Assembly: GCF_041260155.1 (NCBI RefSeq)
Contig: NW_027248279.1
Span: 2,413,764-2,477,763 of the forward strand
DNA length: 64,000 nucleotides
From: Ptychodera flava
Lineage: Eukaryota > Hemichordata > Enteropneusta > Ptychoderidae
Direction of reading: 5' to 3'
Part shown: one piece after another, positions 26,911 to 51,207 of the stretch
Layout: each line of letters opens with the position of its first letter
Numbering within the stretch: the first letter of the stretch is position 1
Notes under the pieces: generated by a model
Database searches by the model: none
The model's input: the letters and a program-made list of their open reading frames with translations, nothing else
What the model was told of the DNA's origin: nothing
Position numbers and translations under genes: made by a program

Positions 26911-28129
26911 ATGCAAGTTAATGCAGTCGTCACCTAATGAAGATTCAAACAACTACGATGAGTAAAACGAAGTATATGATTCGATATGCCATAGCTGGCG
27001 CACTTGATACGGTGCTTAATTTTGCTGCGGCCATACGGACAATGTTTAGAAATATTTATTTGAAAATCATCAGGAAAGACATTTTTACAGAGAATACATA
27101 CTTCTCAAGTCGGAGAAGTTACTTTGATAAGAATATCATTTACACTGATTGATATCTAGCTTTTCTACGGATTAATTTCATTTTATACAGACACTGAGCA
27201 ACTCTACAATAAGAAAGAAATAATTCTAAACTCTCTCTTGTTTATTTGGTTATTTCTTTAATTTATTCACATGAGCGTTTTCATTTTGCCGTCATTTAAA
27301 GACCCTGAACCGTTTAATAGACTCATCGGTGATCAACTCAGTGGTTGTCCACCAAATTGCTATGGTGTCTGCAGATAATTGAAGATTCGCTCTAACTTGC
27401 TACGATTAGAAAGTGACGAAATGTGTAGGTAAGTATTGTCTGGTGTTTTCTCGGCGTACGATATAGCATCATAATATCGGGTATTTATTGAGTAAGGAAT
27501 TTGTGTGGTTTCTGGAAGCTGGTTGGAGAATCAAGGTAATATTGGTGTAAAATATTTATGATATACTAATTCATCCTTCTTTTTCGCGATCCAGAACATT
27601 TTCGGCCCCTCATGGCGTGTAGTCCTCTCACAAAATACCAATGCAAATGCAATGAATGAATGAATGAAATGAATTTATTAAAAGAAATCAATGACAACAT
27701 TAAAGTCTCCACTCCGTTTTATCAGAAAAAGCTGGTCATATTCCAGCATGATACAATTTTATGTTAATTGGATTTATCGCTTACGATGTATCCCAGTAAG
27801 ATAAGGTCAATTTACAATTACAGACGGTATTCGTACTTCTACATTTTATGTAAATCATCTGTTCTCTAGTCATTGAAATTAATCATGTTTTTGTGTGGCT
27901 GTTTAGTGATGAAGTGAGGGAACGAGTTGCTTCATTCTGTTTGAAAAATAAACAAACAAACAAACAAACAAACAAAACGTTTCACTAACAATTATGGTGA
28001 ATGTGTTTTAGGGATGTTCAAATCGGATAAGGGTAGCCTCGTCCATCTTGCGTAATCCAATGGCACGACCAAGATTGATCTTGTAAATGCATGTGACGTC
28101 AATGCATGCAGTACATTTACTGCTTAAAT

Positions 28130-28800
28130 TGTTGGGGTTTTGTTAAACGTACTTCCAGCAAGTCTTGCAATGTTAACACCCTTACGATTTAATACATAAC
28201 ACTAAGTATAAGAAGCCAACTTGAGTTCGCCAGCCAGGTTTGGTCTCTAAATCAACATTACCTTATCAATCGACTGGAAAGGCTCCAGTGTAAATTTGTA
28301 AAATACTTTTGTTGCAGAGTTGGCATGTATACTCATCAAATAACTACAAGTCACTTAGTACATTTTTCAAACTTCCGCTTTTACAGTAGACAATTTTTAG
28401 GTATGACTTTCTTTTATAATTGTGTGTTTTCTCTTTACAATTGTCCTGAAATTTTGGAGAATGTATTTTTAAAGTACCTTCCCGTTCTTTACACTTTGTA
28501 CAGCATTTCAAATCAACATTATCTAAGAATAATGTGCACACGTTTGCATACCTACAACGATCTCTGAAATTTCTAAATACTATTTTAACGAATCAGAGTT
28601 TTGATATTTTAATGATAGCTATGATACAATCTGCAGGTTCTTATTTTATACGACATATTCGTGTTAATTTTTTTCTCACATTTTCAGTTTTTTGTTACAT
28701 GTTTGTCATTTATTTATTTTCTCGATGTATGTTTTGTCTTGTATTTTTTTCTTTTTTTCTCGAATTGTAATTGGGCGCAAGCTCTTTCTTCCTGGTCAAA
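28130..28800 (+). mobile_element. LINE (jockey/CR1-like) reverse transcriptase 3' fragment
   Basis: Translation gives RSQLEFASQVWSLNQ, YLINRLERLQCKFVKYF and then, in the same sense, MTFFYNCVFSLYNCPEILEN. This is the established C-terminal region of non-LTR reverse transcriptases, after the catalytic core. The catalytic part is missing, in-frame stops occur upstream (for example within VNTLTI*YITL), and the 3' UTR runs to about 28800. It is an old 5'-truncated copy. It lies in a 1.4 to 1.7 kb stretch absent from sister units. Confidence 0.75.
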
Positions 28801-29357
28801 TTAAACGTATTTTTTTATAAGTAAGAGGGCAACAATCTGAACCTGGTCCATCTGGCGAACGAACAGTTTTTTAGATATCTGAAGGGAGGTTTTCCGCTTT
28901 GTCAACAATAGAAAAACGTATTTCATAAGTGCAACCTCCGTCATTATTATGAGAAGGTGAAATAAGTTATGTTTGTTTGAAGGCGAAGTCGTGTGAGACG
29001 GAAAATGCAATAATTGGGAGGCCTGTAGGAAAAAGGAGTCAGAAGGGAGAATTTCTTGAATTTAATTGCACACTAGTAGGGGTATTTTGCAAAACTGTTA
29101 TAGCGTGTAGCTTTCACTAAAATATGACGTTTTACGCTCCGTTCTGGTTAGACTGGTTTGGCTATTCCTTACACTGATTTTGAAGCCAGTTTTCAGCCAT
29201 TGCATGCAGAGACTATTGTGATTTGCATATGAATAGATAACCGGCAACTGACCCTGCAGTGGTATGTGAATGAGGTCACCAACCGTGATGTGCTATGAAC
29301 ACAGTCATTGCGCTGAATCAGTCTCCAGTATACCTTTGCATTGTACAGTGTGGTGCT

Positions 29358-30222
29358 ATAAAACCTTTTATATCATACCAGTATATTGAACGCGCAAATG
29401 CAGCAATCTGATTGGTCGAGACGCGAAAAGAACCGTGATATATTGTCGATACACCACGGCTGGCACACGCGCGAGCGAGCTCTCGGCAAGAGCCAAAATC
29501 CTTTATGATATAATAACAATAAATCACACCCAGCGACGGTATACCACTCGATTTTGACCAGTTCACTTCATATATGCACTGTCGCTCGGGCATATATGTC
29601 GTGAACTGGTCAAAATCTCGTGGTATACCATCGCTGGGTGTGCTTTATTGCAAATAGTCCTGACCAAATTTGGAAAGTGTCCGGTCACGTGACCGTAGTG
29701 TCGCCTGCAGCTATGCAACAATGGCGGGTGACTAGAACTTGATGTGCGTCCGGGATAGGTGACGACACATTCTCTAAAACAGATTTTCCAACATTTTCCA
29801 TTTTCCAACATTCCAACAGCGTAAAATCTTGAACAGCTCATCGACGGAAAAGATTAAAGTGCAACCAAGGATGTTGCTAGGTATGCTTAGAATATATTTT
29901 GAAAGATGGTGGTACCACGTACATCTGAAATCGCGGGGAAAAACATCGCCCAGCAAGCTTAAACTTGTCACAATGGATTGTTGCGGTGCAAAATATCAAA
30001 ACACATTTAAAACTATATAACAATACAACATGAGCATGTGGTGTGTTATAAAACACCTATAGCCTGGTCTTTATTCGGGCTATAGCGCCGTCTATTACCC
30101 CTCGTGACCGTGTGTTACCAGAAACACATCACTATAGCGATATGTTTCTGGTAACACATACACGGCCCCTCGGGGTAATAGACGGGGGCAATAGCCCTCA
30201 TGACCAGGCAATAGGTGTTGAA
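29358..30222. mobile_element. Composite foldback element with two hairpins
   Basis: Inverted arms 29518-29577 / 29590-29649 and 30053-30128 / 30143-30219 fold into two long hairpins. Sister units near 21580 and 24590 lack the whole segment and read straight across, which gives its limits to within a few bases. It contains no convincing ORF and its superfamily is unknown. Confidence 0.7.
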
Positions 30223-31053
30223 TATGACTCTACGAACACTGATTGCTCATCATTCTCACAGCAGAATATTAAAACTTCAAGTTGTGTTGCTATTCAAACA
30301 CGTGTGACAGTGGTTATATCAGTGTCCTTGCACACTGTTTATTCCTCAGACGAAGGTGCTCCCATACAATGTCACGTCATGAAATTGAATCTGAATTAGG
30401 AAATTTTTCAATCTTGTTCATTAAGAACACCGACAGCTTTAACCTGAATAGTTCCCACATTTCTTACTAATAGTCTTCTTTTTCGAAATGCCTCCCTTAT
30501 TTAATAGTATCAGTAGATATTAGGCAATGCCCTAAAAATAGATTAGAGATTGTAAAAATTGTCACTATATGTAACTTCTTTATCAAAATTGACAAAGTTT
30601 GGATTCGACCTTCTCACTTACATAGTATAATGTCGAATGTTTCTGCAAATACCCAGCCTCATTCAGGTACAATTACATCGAATTGTGGGTGAAATCTATG
30701 ACACACAGGGCTCGGATTGTACTCAAATCGGCTTCGAAAGGTTTTTATTGCTAAGTATAGAATCTGGCGTTTAAAACTGTTTCTTGGAAGCTTTAGTACA
30801 CAAACGGAGAAAGAAAGTGAAATTTTGGTCGTCGTCTCAGACGTCTCCCAATATGACATCGCTCGGGACAGAACACTGTTCACTTGAACGACAGATAGTA
30901 CGCGTACACGCTATGGTTATGGAAGTGACGCAGACAAAAATAAAGGACAACGCTGTTTTGATCAAATATTCAATCGGTTTTACAGAATATTTTCTATAGT
31001 TATTCATTAATTTATCTATATCTCTCAAATAATTATATATATACATAGCGCCG

Positions 31054-31056
<3 letters not shown>

Positions 31057-31128
<72 letters not shown>
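31057..31128. repeat. (CT)n microsatellite
   Basis: About 36 CT copies. Confidence 0.95.
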
Positions 31129-31129
<1 letters not shown>

Positions 31130-31132
<3 letters not shown>

Positions 31133-32870
31133 AGCTTCCATGACCAAGTTGAAGGGTCATATTTTCCTTGCTTTATTTTCCACAGCCGACTTAGCTGTCG
31201 TCCAATCAGAAATTAAATAGGGCGAACTTAGCACACTGATATAGTTTAAATACACTTTTATGCCATGGTTAAAAATATGTTTAGTGCCTCGTTCCCATTG
31301 TACATTTACTTCTACTTTTTTGTAATATGAAATGCTATTTCTAAGTTAAACAATATAGATGACAGTAGTAGTGCACCCTCAATGGCCACATCACAGTTCC
31401 TTAATTTGTAGGTGTGCTCTCTGGCGGAGGGCCAATGCCTCCAGGCCTTCACAACATTCCATTCATATTCTAAAATACATAATTGCAAAATGTTAATTCC
31501 TAAAGATAACTCGTTTTTTTGTTTGTTTTTTTTTTTGAACGACTTGATCGCAAGCTATCGCATTTTGATTTGCATATGAATGAATAACTTACTGACCACA
31601 TATGACCCTGTGATGGTGTGTATCTGGATTCCGAAAGGTTATCGCTGTATCGTGCAACGATGAGAGATCGTCATGGTGAATTGCTGTCCACGTATATATT
31701 GCTCCATTCTACAGTGATAGCGTTGATTAGATAACGAGTTTACGAAATCATTGTAAGGTTTAACATCACAGAAAAAAAATCAATGTTCCCTTGCTATTAC
31801 CTGCAATAAATCGAATCAAAGCTTCTTTCCTGGAAAGCAGTCTAGTGCCACAGTTGTCTTTGACAGACAGTACAGTTTGATCGTTTCACTGGTCACAAGC
31901 TTATATTCGAACGAAGACGCTTGCATAATAAATCTATATAATGGTAACCATCTTGTAACTTCATTTGAAATGTATCGGTCATTGACAAGTACACTTTAAA
32001 AGTATTGTATTCAAAATGTGACTGATTAGTTTTATAAATGTGTGTTTTATTAATAAAACGCAAGTTCGTACATATTTGCAAATTTATACACTGCCTAAAG
32101 TACGCAGTGTAAATGTTAGCTTATTACGCTAAAATGTAATATTTGCAGAATGCCTATCGTTGTAATGGGGTCGTAATATCAATGAAATGTCTCGATCGAT
32201 TCAAGGCCTGAATATAGTTTCACTAGGCATATTCTACCTTAAGTTTCGCTACATATAAATTACCTTGCGACTAATAGGGATAGCCTGTATATTCCGTTAA
32301 TCCAGCGTAATCCCGTGTGCAGGAATCACGCCGAAATAAGAAGGCAGCTTTTTCTTAATTCTTATGATGGTGAGCGTTCAACATAATGCACATTTTGATA
32401 ATAGATGGAAATATAGCGAAAAAGTGAGACATTATAAGCGTTTACAAATTAAAGGGTTTACCCCACCAATGCTAACACAAGAATATGAGGGTAGGCCGGG
32501 TGACATTTTATGCTAAAGTTTTATCTATTTATCAAAATGTCGGTTTTCTCTACTTTTAATTTCCTACGGATATATGGATGTCTTATAGACGCAATAAACT
32601 AAGTAGCGTACAAGTTAAAGAACACTAAAATCATGTGCATGATTGCACACAAAAAAATCTGTCCATACGAGAGGGCTTTTTGCACAACATCATCGCGACC
32701 CGAGTTTTATGCTCCAAAAGAAAAACAGGTTTTCTTTTTCCTCTTGTTGTTTCTTTCAGACTGATTCTTAATTTCAGTCAGAACGTTGAAAATACATGAT
32801 TATTTTTTGCTTACATTAAAAGTTCGGGAATTGGGCAATTTCCCGGACGTCTTTTTAATTTTTAGCTGAC
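31130..32870. other. Non-coding, downstream of gene A
   Basis: Contains one degraded block of the tandem array at about 31570. No exon was recognised. Confidence 0.4.
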
Positions 32871-32875
32871 CCGAA

Positions 32876-32881
32876 TTTATT
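32876..32881 (-). promoter_or_regulatory. Candidate poly(A) signal of gene A
   Basis: AATAAA on the minus strand, about 270 nt past the gene A stop codon. It is only a position-and-motif match, since AT-rich DNA has many such hexamers. Confidence 0.35.
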
Positions 32882-33151
32882 CGAGTGCTTACTATGAAAA
32901 ACTGATATAAGAGGAAAGACAGCTACTATTGAAGATTAATGAGAATATGCTGGGGTGTCGTCTTGTGTGGAGTGTCAGGTGCAGCCAATTTTGGAAAGCT
33001 CAAGGATGAAAGCTTCCGCCATGGTCACGATCCCTCCTGTTAGGCTCTTTTGCACCGTAGAGGGACCGTGCGTTACTGTGAAAATTTTCTCGCCTGTGAT
33101 TGACCAATGAACGATCGGTCTCAATCTTTTTATGGGTGTTATTTATCCTCT

Positions 33152-44036
<10,885 letters not shown>

Positions 44037-45457
44037 GCTGTCTAATTGGTTAGAAGGCAAGGATATTATAAAACCTCAGCAACATCCACGCATCGCAGAG
44101 AATCAAACTTTGCTTGTTTCCTTACTTCACCTTTGTCAGCATCTGTCACATCTATCTCCTCTAGATCTCTGACATTTAGAAATGACGTAAACACGAGCGC
44201 ACAATGCCTAAATACCCTTTGAACCATAACCATTGCGTTTATTTAACCTCTAGTTGAGTGTTTCTGTTGTATATGGAGAACAACCCGTAGCTCCCTGAAA
44301 ATTAAAGTTTAACAACTTTACACACAAACTGGACATGTTTACAGGATAATCTACAGTTTTTTCGTTGCTGTAAATTCCACGAACTGTAGTTAAAAGCAAA
44401 CTATAACAACCTCAAAATTTTGGGCGGAAACCATTTGCCAGGATACGGATATGGACACAACGATTTGCTCTGATTACGTGACCATTAAGCCCGTATAAAA
44501 GAAATGCTGTACATTTCTGACAAAATATATATTGTTTATGGGTCATCCCGGCATCCCGGGACAAGCCTGCATAAGGAGAATGCCGTGAATCTCTGAAAAA
44601 TATTTCTTGGTTATGGCTTAAAAGACTTATAACGATGGTAATAAGGGTTTACATGAACTTGACATTTATAAAATAGGCAGCAGAATAAGGGATGTCAGTG
44701 GTAATGCTTGTTTGAGATTATCTGCCTACGGCTCACAACTTTCGGTGGATAAATCGAAAGACGTTAGTTATGTATCCCTTTATCTATTGATTGAAGTTTC
44801 CACGTACGTCACCCACGGGATAAAATGCTGACACCCAACTTATCGGATGTAAATCGAGACACTCATTTTGACTCTTTAAGGTAATTTTTTTAATTAAAAA
44901 ATCCAAATTGGCGGTATAAACTACTTTCGTTTTTTTGCTTCTTCATTACCTATTGCCTCCTTATGTCTGGTACATAGTGTACAGAAACAAATCTAGGGAT
45001 TTCCTATCCTAATTTCACTAGTTTGGTAATTTATCTTCTGTTTTAACGTATTAAGAGCTTCCGTGAAGTCTGGGCAAAATTGTTTGCCATGTCATATCAA
45101 ATATTCCAAGACATTAGATTTAACATGATTCGGCGACCAATTGCACAGCTTAGTGTTGTCCTTATTATGAGAAACTTCCCACATTAATAGTTTCGACAAC
45201 TTGGAAACTATCTTGACGTCGACAAGCCTAGTATCATGTACACTATGTTTACGACCTAGCATTAATACAGATCGATTCTGTCGCGCTCTTTAAATTCTTG
45301 TTTACAACTTACTGCCACACCCTTTTATAGGCTGATTTTTAATAGACATGACGAATAAAAATACCAAACGTTTACTAGATCGGACAAAGAACGAAGCAAC
45401 CCTTTAGCAAATACCCATTATGACAAAGTTTGGCCACTTGAAAGGAACTTATCTACG
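44037..45457. promoter_or_regulatory. Divergent intergenic region of the IgSF pair
   Basis: These 1.42 kb separate the two start codons and must contain the 5' UTRs and promoters of both genes unless upstream exons exist. A TATAAAA lies at about 44495, but it is too far from either start to be assigned. Two imperfect 49-bp repeats lie at about 44493-44541 and 44569-44617. No coding ORF was seen. Confidence 0.5.
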
Positions 45458-45521
45458 ATGACGTTCTCTGTTATTGGTATTTGGCTGTTACTCCCGTTCT
45501 GCCAGGTGTTACGCGCTGATG
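45458..45521 (+). CDS. Gene B exon 1: signal peptide
   Basis: The ATG opens a leader of about 21 aa (MTFSVIGIWLLLPFCQVLRA) that ends in phase 1 at a GTATGT donor. Length, hydrophobic core and phase all match gene A exon 1. Confidence 0.8.
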
Positions 45522-48500
45522 GTATGTTATCCCTTGTTCACATCACCTTTCATCGACCATTAGCGGTCATTATTGTTGGTGTTAAGGCAATAATTTTAGG
45601 TTATCACCCAATACCACCTGTTCCTGTGTCGTATCAGCTTGAGTTTCATTTGTGCTGCGTCAGACACGAAGTCGAGTGTCTGACGCAGCACAAATTACAC
45701 GAATGCTGAAACAACACAAGGAACAGACTATATTGGGTAATAACCGACTTATCATATACCGATGCCTATAATTTTACTAAAAGTACGAAAAACTTTAAAT
45801 TTTTTAGGCTTTACTTTATTACGCCTTACGCATAAATATCGGAATATTTATGTGAACAGGCTTCATTCATAAAGTATACGACGAAGTCAACATCACGCGC
45901 GACATCGCTGCAAGTCCTCCATATCTCAATGAATCCCAACAAGAAAGACACCGGGATGCAAAAATTTTCACACAGGATGAACCATTTTAAGGTGTAATAT
46001 GCTATTACAATTGTAACCGATCAAAAACTGTACGTCCTCAGCTTTAAATCTATCCTGATTTCGATCGCGCTCGATCGTCGTACAGCATGGAGCTCGCCAT
46101 TTTGTTTGTTTACCCAGAGAGTTGCCTTGTCAACAGTCGTCGAGCGCGCGACATCGCTGTCACGCCACGCTCTACCTGGGTAGACCGTGCACAGTTCCGA
46201 TGCTGTGCGAACGGCAGAATATTTGATAGAGCTTGACCAAAAACTACGAGAACTTTAACTGGAAATCCATGGGAAAACATTACAAGACTCAACATGTTAT
46301 TTCCGTATTTGGCAACCAGAAATGCCCGTGTTCCTCGAAGCCCTTCATTTTTTTTATGTCGGCGACATCGCCTCGCAGGCAGGGAGCGGCAGCCATTTTG
46401 TTTGTTTACGTTGTTTACCAACAAACTGCTGATGTAGTTCGGAAAAAAACTCCAAAACTGATGACGTTTACCGTGCACATAACCACGTTTACCGTGAAAT
46501 ATCACGGCTGATACTTTACGGCGAATTCGAACTTCACTAGGATGAAGCAATATGGGCATGGGTATATGATAACTAGACATCATTACCCGATAAGCTTATT
46601 ACCTGTTCATGTGTCGTATCAGCAAGAGTGCCCTTTGTGCTGCGTCAGACACGAGACGTAGTCGTTTGTCTGACGATTTAGGATAATGGATATTGGATAA
46701 TAACCGATTTATCATATACCCATGCCAAGAACTTAAACTTTGGGGCTTTACTTTCATTACGCCTTGAGCGTAAATATATATTTATTTGTGTAAACAAGCT
46801 TCAATCATAACTATAAGCTTACGACGAAGTCAACATCATGCGCGACATCGCGACGAATCCTCCAAATCTCAATGAAATCACCGGGATACAAAAATCGTCA
46901 TACAGTAGACAATTTTAAGGTGCACTATGCTATTACAATGTTTATCGATAAAACACTGTATCTTACTTTAAATCTTTCCTGATTTCGATTACGCTCGATC
47001 TTACGGCGCAATGCACTGCCACCACTTTGTCTGTTTACACTGAGAGTTGCTATGTTAACAGGTGTCGCTGTCACGCCACGAGCTTACTACCTATTCGGAG
47101 GTAGATTGTGGCATGCGAACGGCGAAATATTTGCCAGAGCTTGTCTGAAAATTGAAGAACTTTAACAGAAAACCATAAGTACAAGCCTCAACATGTTATT
47201 TCAATAAATAAGCAATCTCATATATCCTTGACCCTATAAGCTTTGAAAAATTTATTTGGGTCATATCAGCAATAGTGTCATCTATGCTGCGCCGAACATT
47301 CGACTTTGTTTCTTGTCTGACGCAGCACTAATGACGACCATGCTGCGATGCAACGAATAGGAAAAAGTGGGAAATAATCGATTTATCATATATCCATGCC
47401 CGAAATTGTACACGTTATCTTAAATTGTAGAGATTTACGTTCATTCCGCCAAATAAAAACATCGAAATATTTTTGTAGATGTTAACAGTCTTCATTCAAA
47501 AAGCACACGACATCTTATCACGGATGTGATCACCATCGGCGACAATTCTGTCTCGATGAACCTCACAAGAAAACATATTAACGGGACCCAAATAAAGTCG
47601 CAGGGGAAGAACATTATGTTGTGTCAATCAAAACTACCCTCTGCTAAATAAATCCCCCGTTCCTATTGTCATCGATCGCGAAACAAACTGAAGTTGCGGG
47701 AGCCGTTTGTTTGTGTAAACAGCAAGTTGTCAACAACACCGTACCGTCAATAGGGAGAGGCAGTCATTTTCTTTCTTAATTGTGTTGATCATTAAAGTGC
47801 AAACGTATTTCCGGGACTCTCAAAAGCTGTTTTTAGTGTTTTGCATATATTCTGCAGAACTTTTTAACCTATACTAATGATGATGTCGCTTCATTATGGC
47901 GACATTTGCCGAATGAGCCATGAAATATTTTACAGTAAATATCGAGACATACGATAAGACTCATTTTGAGAGTTCCGGAAATACGTAATTGTATTGAAAT
48001 CCATTATGTTTTTGTAATGACAGGAAAGAGAGTCGTTGCTGAGAAATGGATCAGCCCATTAAATGATACAACGATTGTTATGAAAAACGGTCAATCTGCA
48101 AAACTTCCCTGTGCAGTGAATGTCACTGACGATGATTCTGGTCGGCCACAATGGTCTCAGGTATCACCATTGGAGAGGTTTGTGGCAGCTGGCACTATTG
48201 TAGACACAATAAAATGTCCCAACTGTGAGATTGTTGGTGACCACTCAAAGGGAGAATACAACTTACTGATAAAGGATGCTCTCGCCAATACCGACGAAGG
48301 CCAGTGGGAATGCCGAATGTTTGAAGCCATTCCTAACAGTCTGAATGTAGAGCTGATTTTACTTGGTAATTCCATTATTGATAAATAAGTTTTTAGTTTC
48401 TTTCCGTCATTGAGCTACCATAATTCTATATATTTTAATATGCAATTTAAACACGTATAGTGATGATAAAATGACGCTGACTGCCAATATACGCTTTTTT

Positions 48501-51117
48501 CAAACTATTTATAAGTAATTTAGTGGCTTCTTCGATGTCTGGTAGCAGATACATTTCCCGCCAAATCTCTTTTTGAGTCCAAAAAGCGTTTTCATTGTAG
48601 ACGCCAAGTTGGCGCTGGCGTACACGTTCAGGTGCAAAAGTCCGTTTGGCTTCGCGTTACGTGACCATTTCAGGTGGCACGCGCAAGTAATGATTCTACT
48701 CGGCTCGAGTTCCCGTAGTCCGCATCACAGAGACAGCTCAATGCTAACCCGAGTCGACGAAGAAATTTTTCATAAAAATAACGAAAATACATGAATATTT
48801 TTGAGTATGTCACTATCATATATCCAACTAACAATGTGCATGAATGATTCACAGTTTATATCATAATTTGATACCTAAAGATGAGATTAAATTTACACGT
48901 TGTACAGCGGCGTTTTGTAATATGACGCATTTTGTAACAACTTACGCAAAATGTAATAAGGGTATTAGCATTTTGTAATAAAATATTGTCATCAGTTTGT
49001 GGCTATACCACTTGTAAAATGGTGCCACGCTCTGCTCGCTGACACGATCGAAACCTGCACTAGGCGGGAGCAAACGCCATTGCTGTGTATGGCGGTACCC
49101 AAGCGTGCGGGCTAACTGCGTTCCTTCGATGACGTAACAACATGGCGGCAGCATTATTAGGGAAGCAGTAAAAGTTGCCAGGCGATACCGCATCTTAAAA
49201 TGCGAATTTAATGCACAAGCAATGCAAAAATAACAAAAAAATTGACAAGCCGATAATAGATGGATTGCGCTACAGCTCCAATGGGTCAAGAAACGTTTTA
49301 TTTTCATGTCATAGGCCCTTTAATTGTTTAATGAATTGTCTTGTTCGAAATACGCTAACAATCACATTGCACTATAATTTATTCATGAAAATATGTTACA
49401 AGTAAGTTTATTTTTATCTTTCTTTCCTAAAGTTTCTTTCTTTTTTTCTTTAATTCGATAATTCGTTTTCTTTCTTTGATTTATTTCCTTTGTCTAGTTA
49501 AGCCAGCATATTCCTTGTAATGACGTAAATTTGTTTATCTGTTAGATGAAAATCTTACCTGCTCAGTTGAGCCCATTGGACCCGGATATACAATCATAAG
49601 TGGTGAAAACATGACTTTAACCTGTGACCTGAACAAAGCACCACCTCCTGGTGAGCTTGCCTGGACTGTCAATGGTAATGACGTCATCGCTTCAACCAAC
49701 GGAACCCTGATATGGGAAGCCACATTCAACGAGACAAATAAAGATTACGTCTATACATGTACTTACAGATACCGTACTTTAGTGGAACCAGTTACTTGCG
49801 AAAACGACATCACTTTCAATATTCAATGTACGTTATCGCTTCTTTCTTTCTTTCTTTGATACTTTTTTTCGAGTTGACTGAGGCTACAACTGAAAGCCAG
49901 TTTAAAAGGCTGCCGACGGGTAACTATTGTAGATTAATAGTCCTGTTTAAAATTACTCAACTGGAGTTCATTTTTTATGATGATGACGCTGACGACGACG
50001 ACGACGACAACGACGACGACGATGATGATGACAATGATAATTGCTGTTGTCGTCATCATGATATTTTCAATGTAGATTTTAATAATATTGTTGTCGACCT
50101 TTCCGCTATCCATATCTATACCTAATTTTTAATCAGCACTATTATATACATCAAACTAAGTTAATAATATACTTCGTTGTTTTATTTTTTCCATGTAAAC
50201 AGACTGTCCAAAATATGTTATGATACATTATGAAAACGGTGGAAAAGTGAAAGAATTTGACTCATTTTTTGCAACGTGTTACACAAACAGCAATCCAGCA
50301 GCCAACTACACCTGGTACGACCCCAGTGGACAAGTTTTCACAGCAGGTCCCAACCTGACTATAGATATTATCGACAGAAGTTATAGCGGAACATATCTAT
50401 GTGAAGCAGCCACTGCTCTCTATGACAATACAAAATGCAATAAGTCCAGTACAATTCATGTTGATGTCCAGTGTAAGGTTTAACTTATAGTTCTCATCAA
50501 TTTTAGTTTACAAACAACAAACTCAAAAATACAACGCTTTTCGGAATTAGAGCGCGAAGCCACTGCAGTGAACTGCAATAAAACTGCTCACACTAATTAG
50601 TTTCAGCTGTAGGCAGCTGGCAAAGTCGACAACATTGTATGTCCCATGCAGACAGTCTGTCTGGGGAAGTTGAAATAAAAAAGATTTGTACATGGACCAG
50701 TGCATGGTAATGTTACATTGTATCTTAATCTTGAACACAGGGTGCCAATCGTAAACTCTCATTTACAACTCGAGCCTCAGACAGAGCTAGTTTTGCCTTT
50801 GTACAAGCAGACTTTTTGGTCTTTATCAAGTAGCCTTGTTCAACACCAAAGTGGCCACGGCTACAGCTGAAACTAATTAGTGTAAGCAGTTTTATTGCAG
50901 TTCACTGCAGTGGCTTCGCGCTCTAATTCTGAAAAGCGTTGTAATGATCGATCGAATGATTGATGATGATGATGGTGGTGCTGGTGCTGGTGCTGGTGCT
51001 GGTGGTGATGATGATGATGATTATTGTTATTTTAAAATAACAATAACGACAATAACAACAACACTAGCAATATTAAAACAAAAACAACAATAATAAGAAC
51101 AATAATAATACTAATAT

Positions 51118-51207
<90 letters not shown>

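Larger units (their letters stand above)
12190..31700. repeat. Array of diverged 3 to 5 kb tandem units, non-coding
   Basis: The same ordered blocks recur. An AATAGCCCAAT...TTACGCGGAAATAGATA block lies near 13020, 19130, 22150 and 25050. An AGGAAAAATATCACGCTATC block lies near 13735, 19443, 22450 and 25332. A GATAAACACCAACCAGGA block lies near 14210, 19890, 22885 and 25765. A TTTGCATATGAAT...AACTGACCCTGC block lies near 16130, 21435, 24452 and 29222, with a degraded copy near 31570. Units near 19.1, 22.1 and 25.0 kb are most alike. ORFs shared between units drift in frame, so coding is unlikely. Unit borders are approximate. Confidence 0.75.

Noticed and set aside
44493-44500. TATAAAA as the gene B TATA box
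   Set aside because: It is about 960 bp from the start codon with no evidence of a 5' UTR of that length.
46110-46583. 157-codon minus ORF inside element E1
   Set aside because: The matching frame in the sister copy (E2) is interrupted within a few codons, so it is not conserved as protein.
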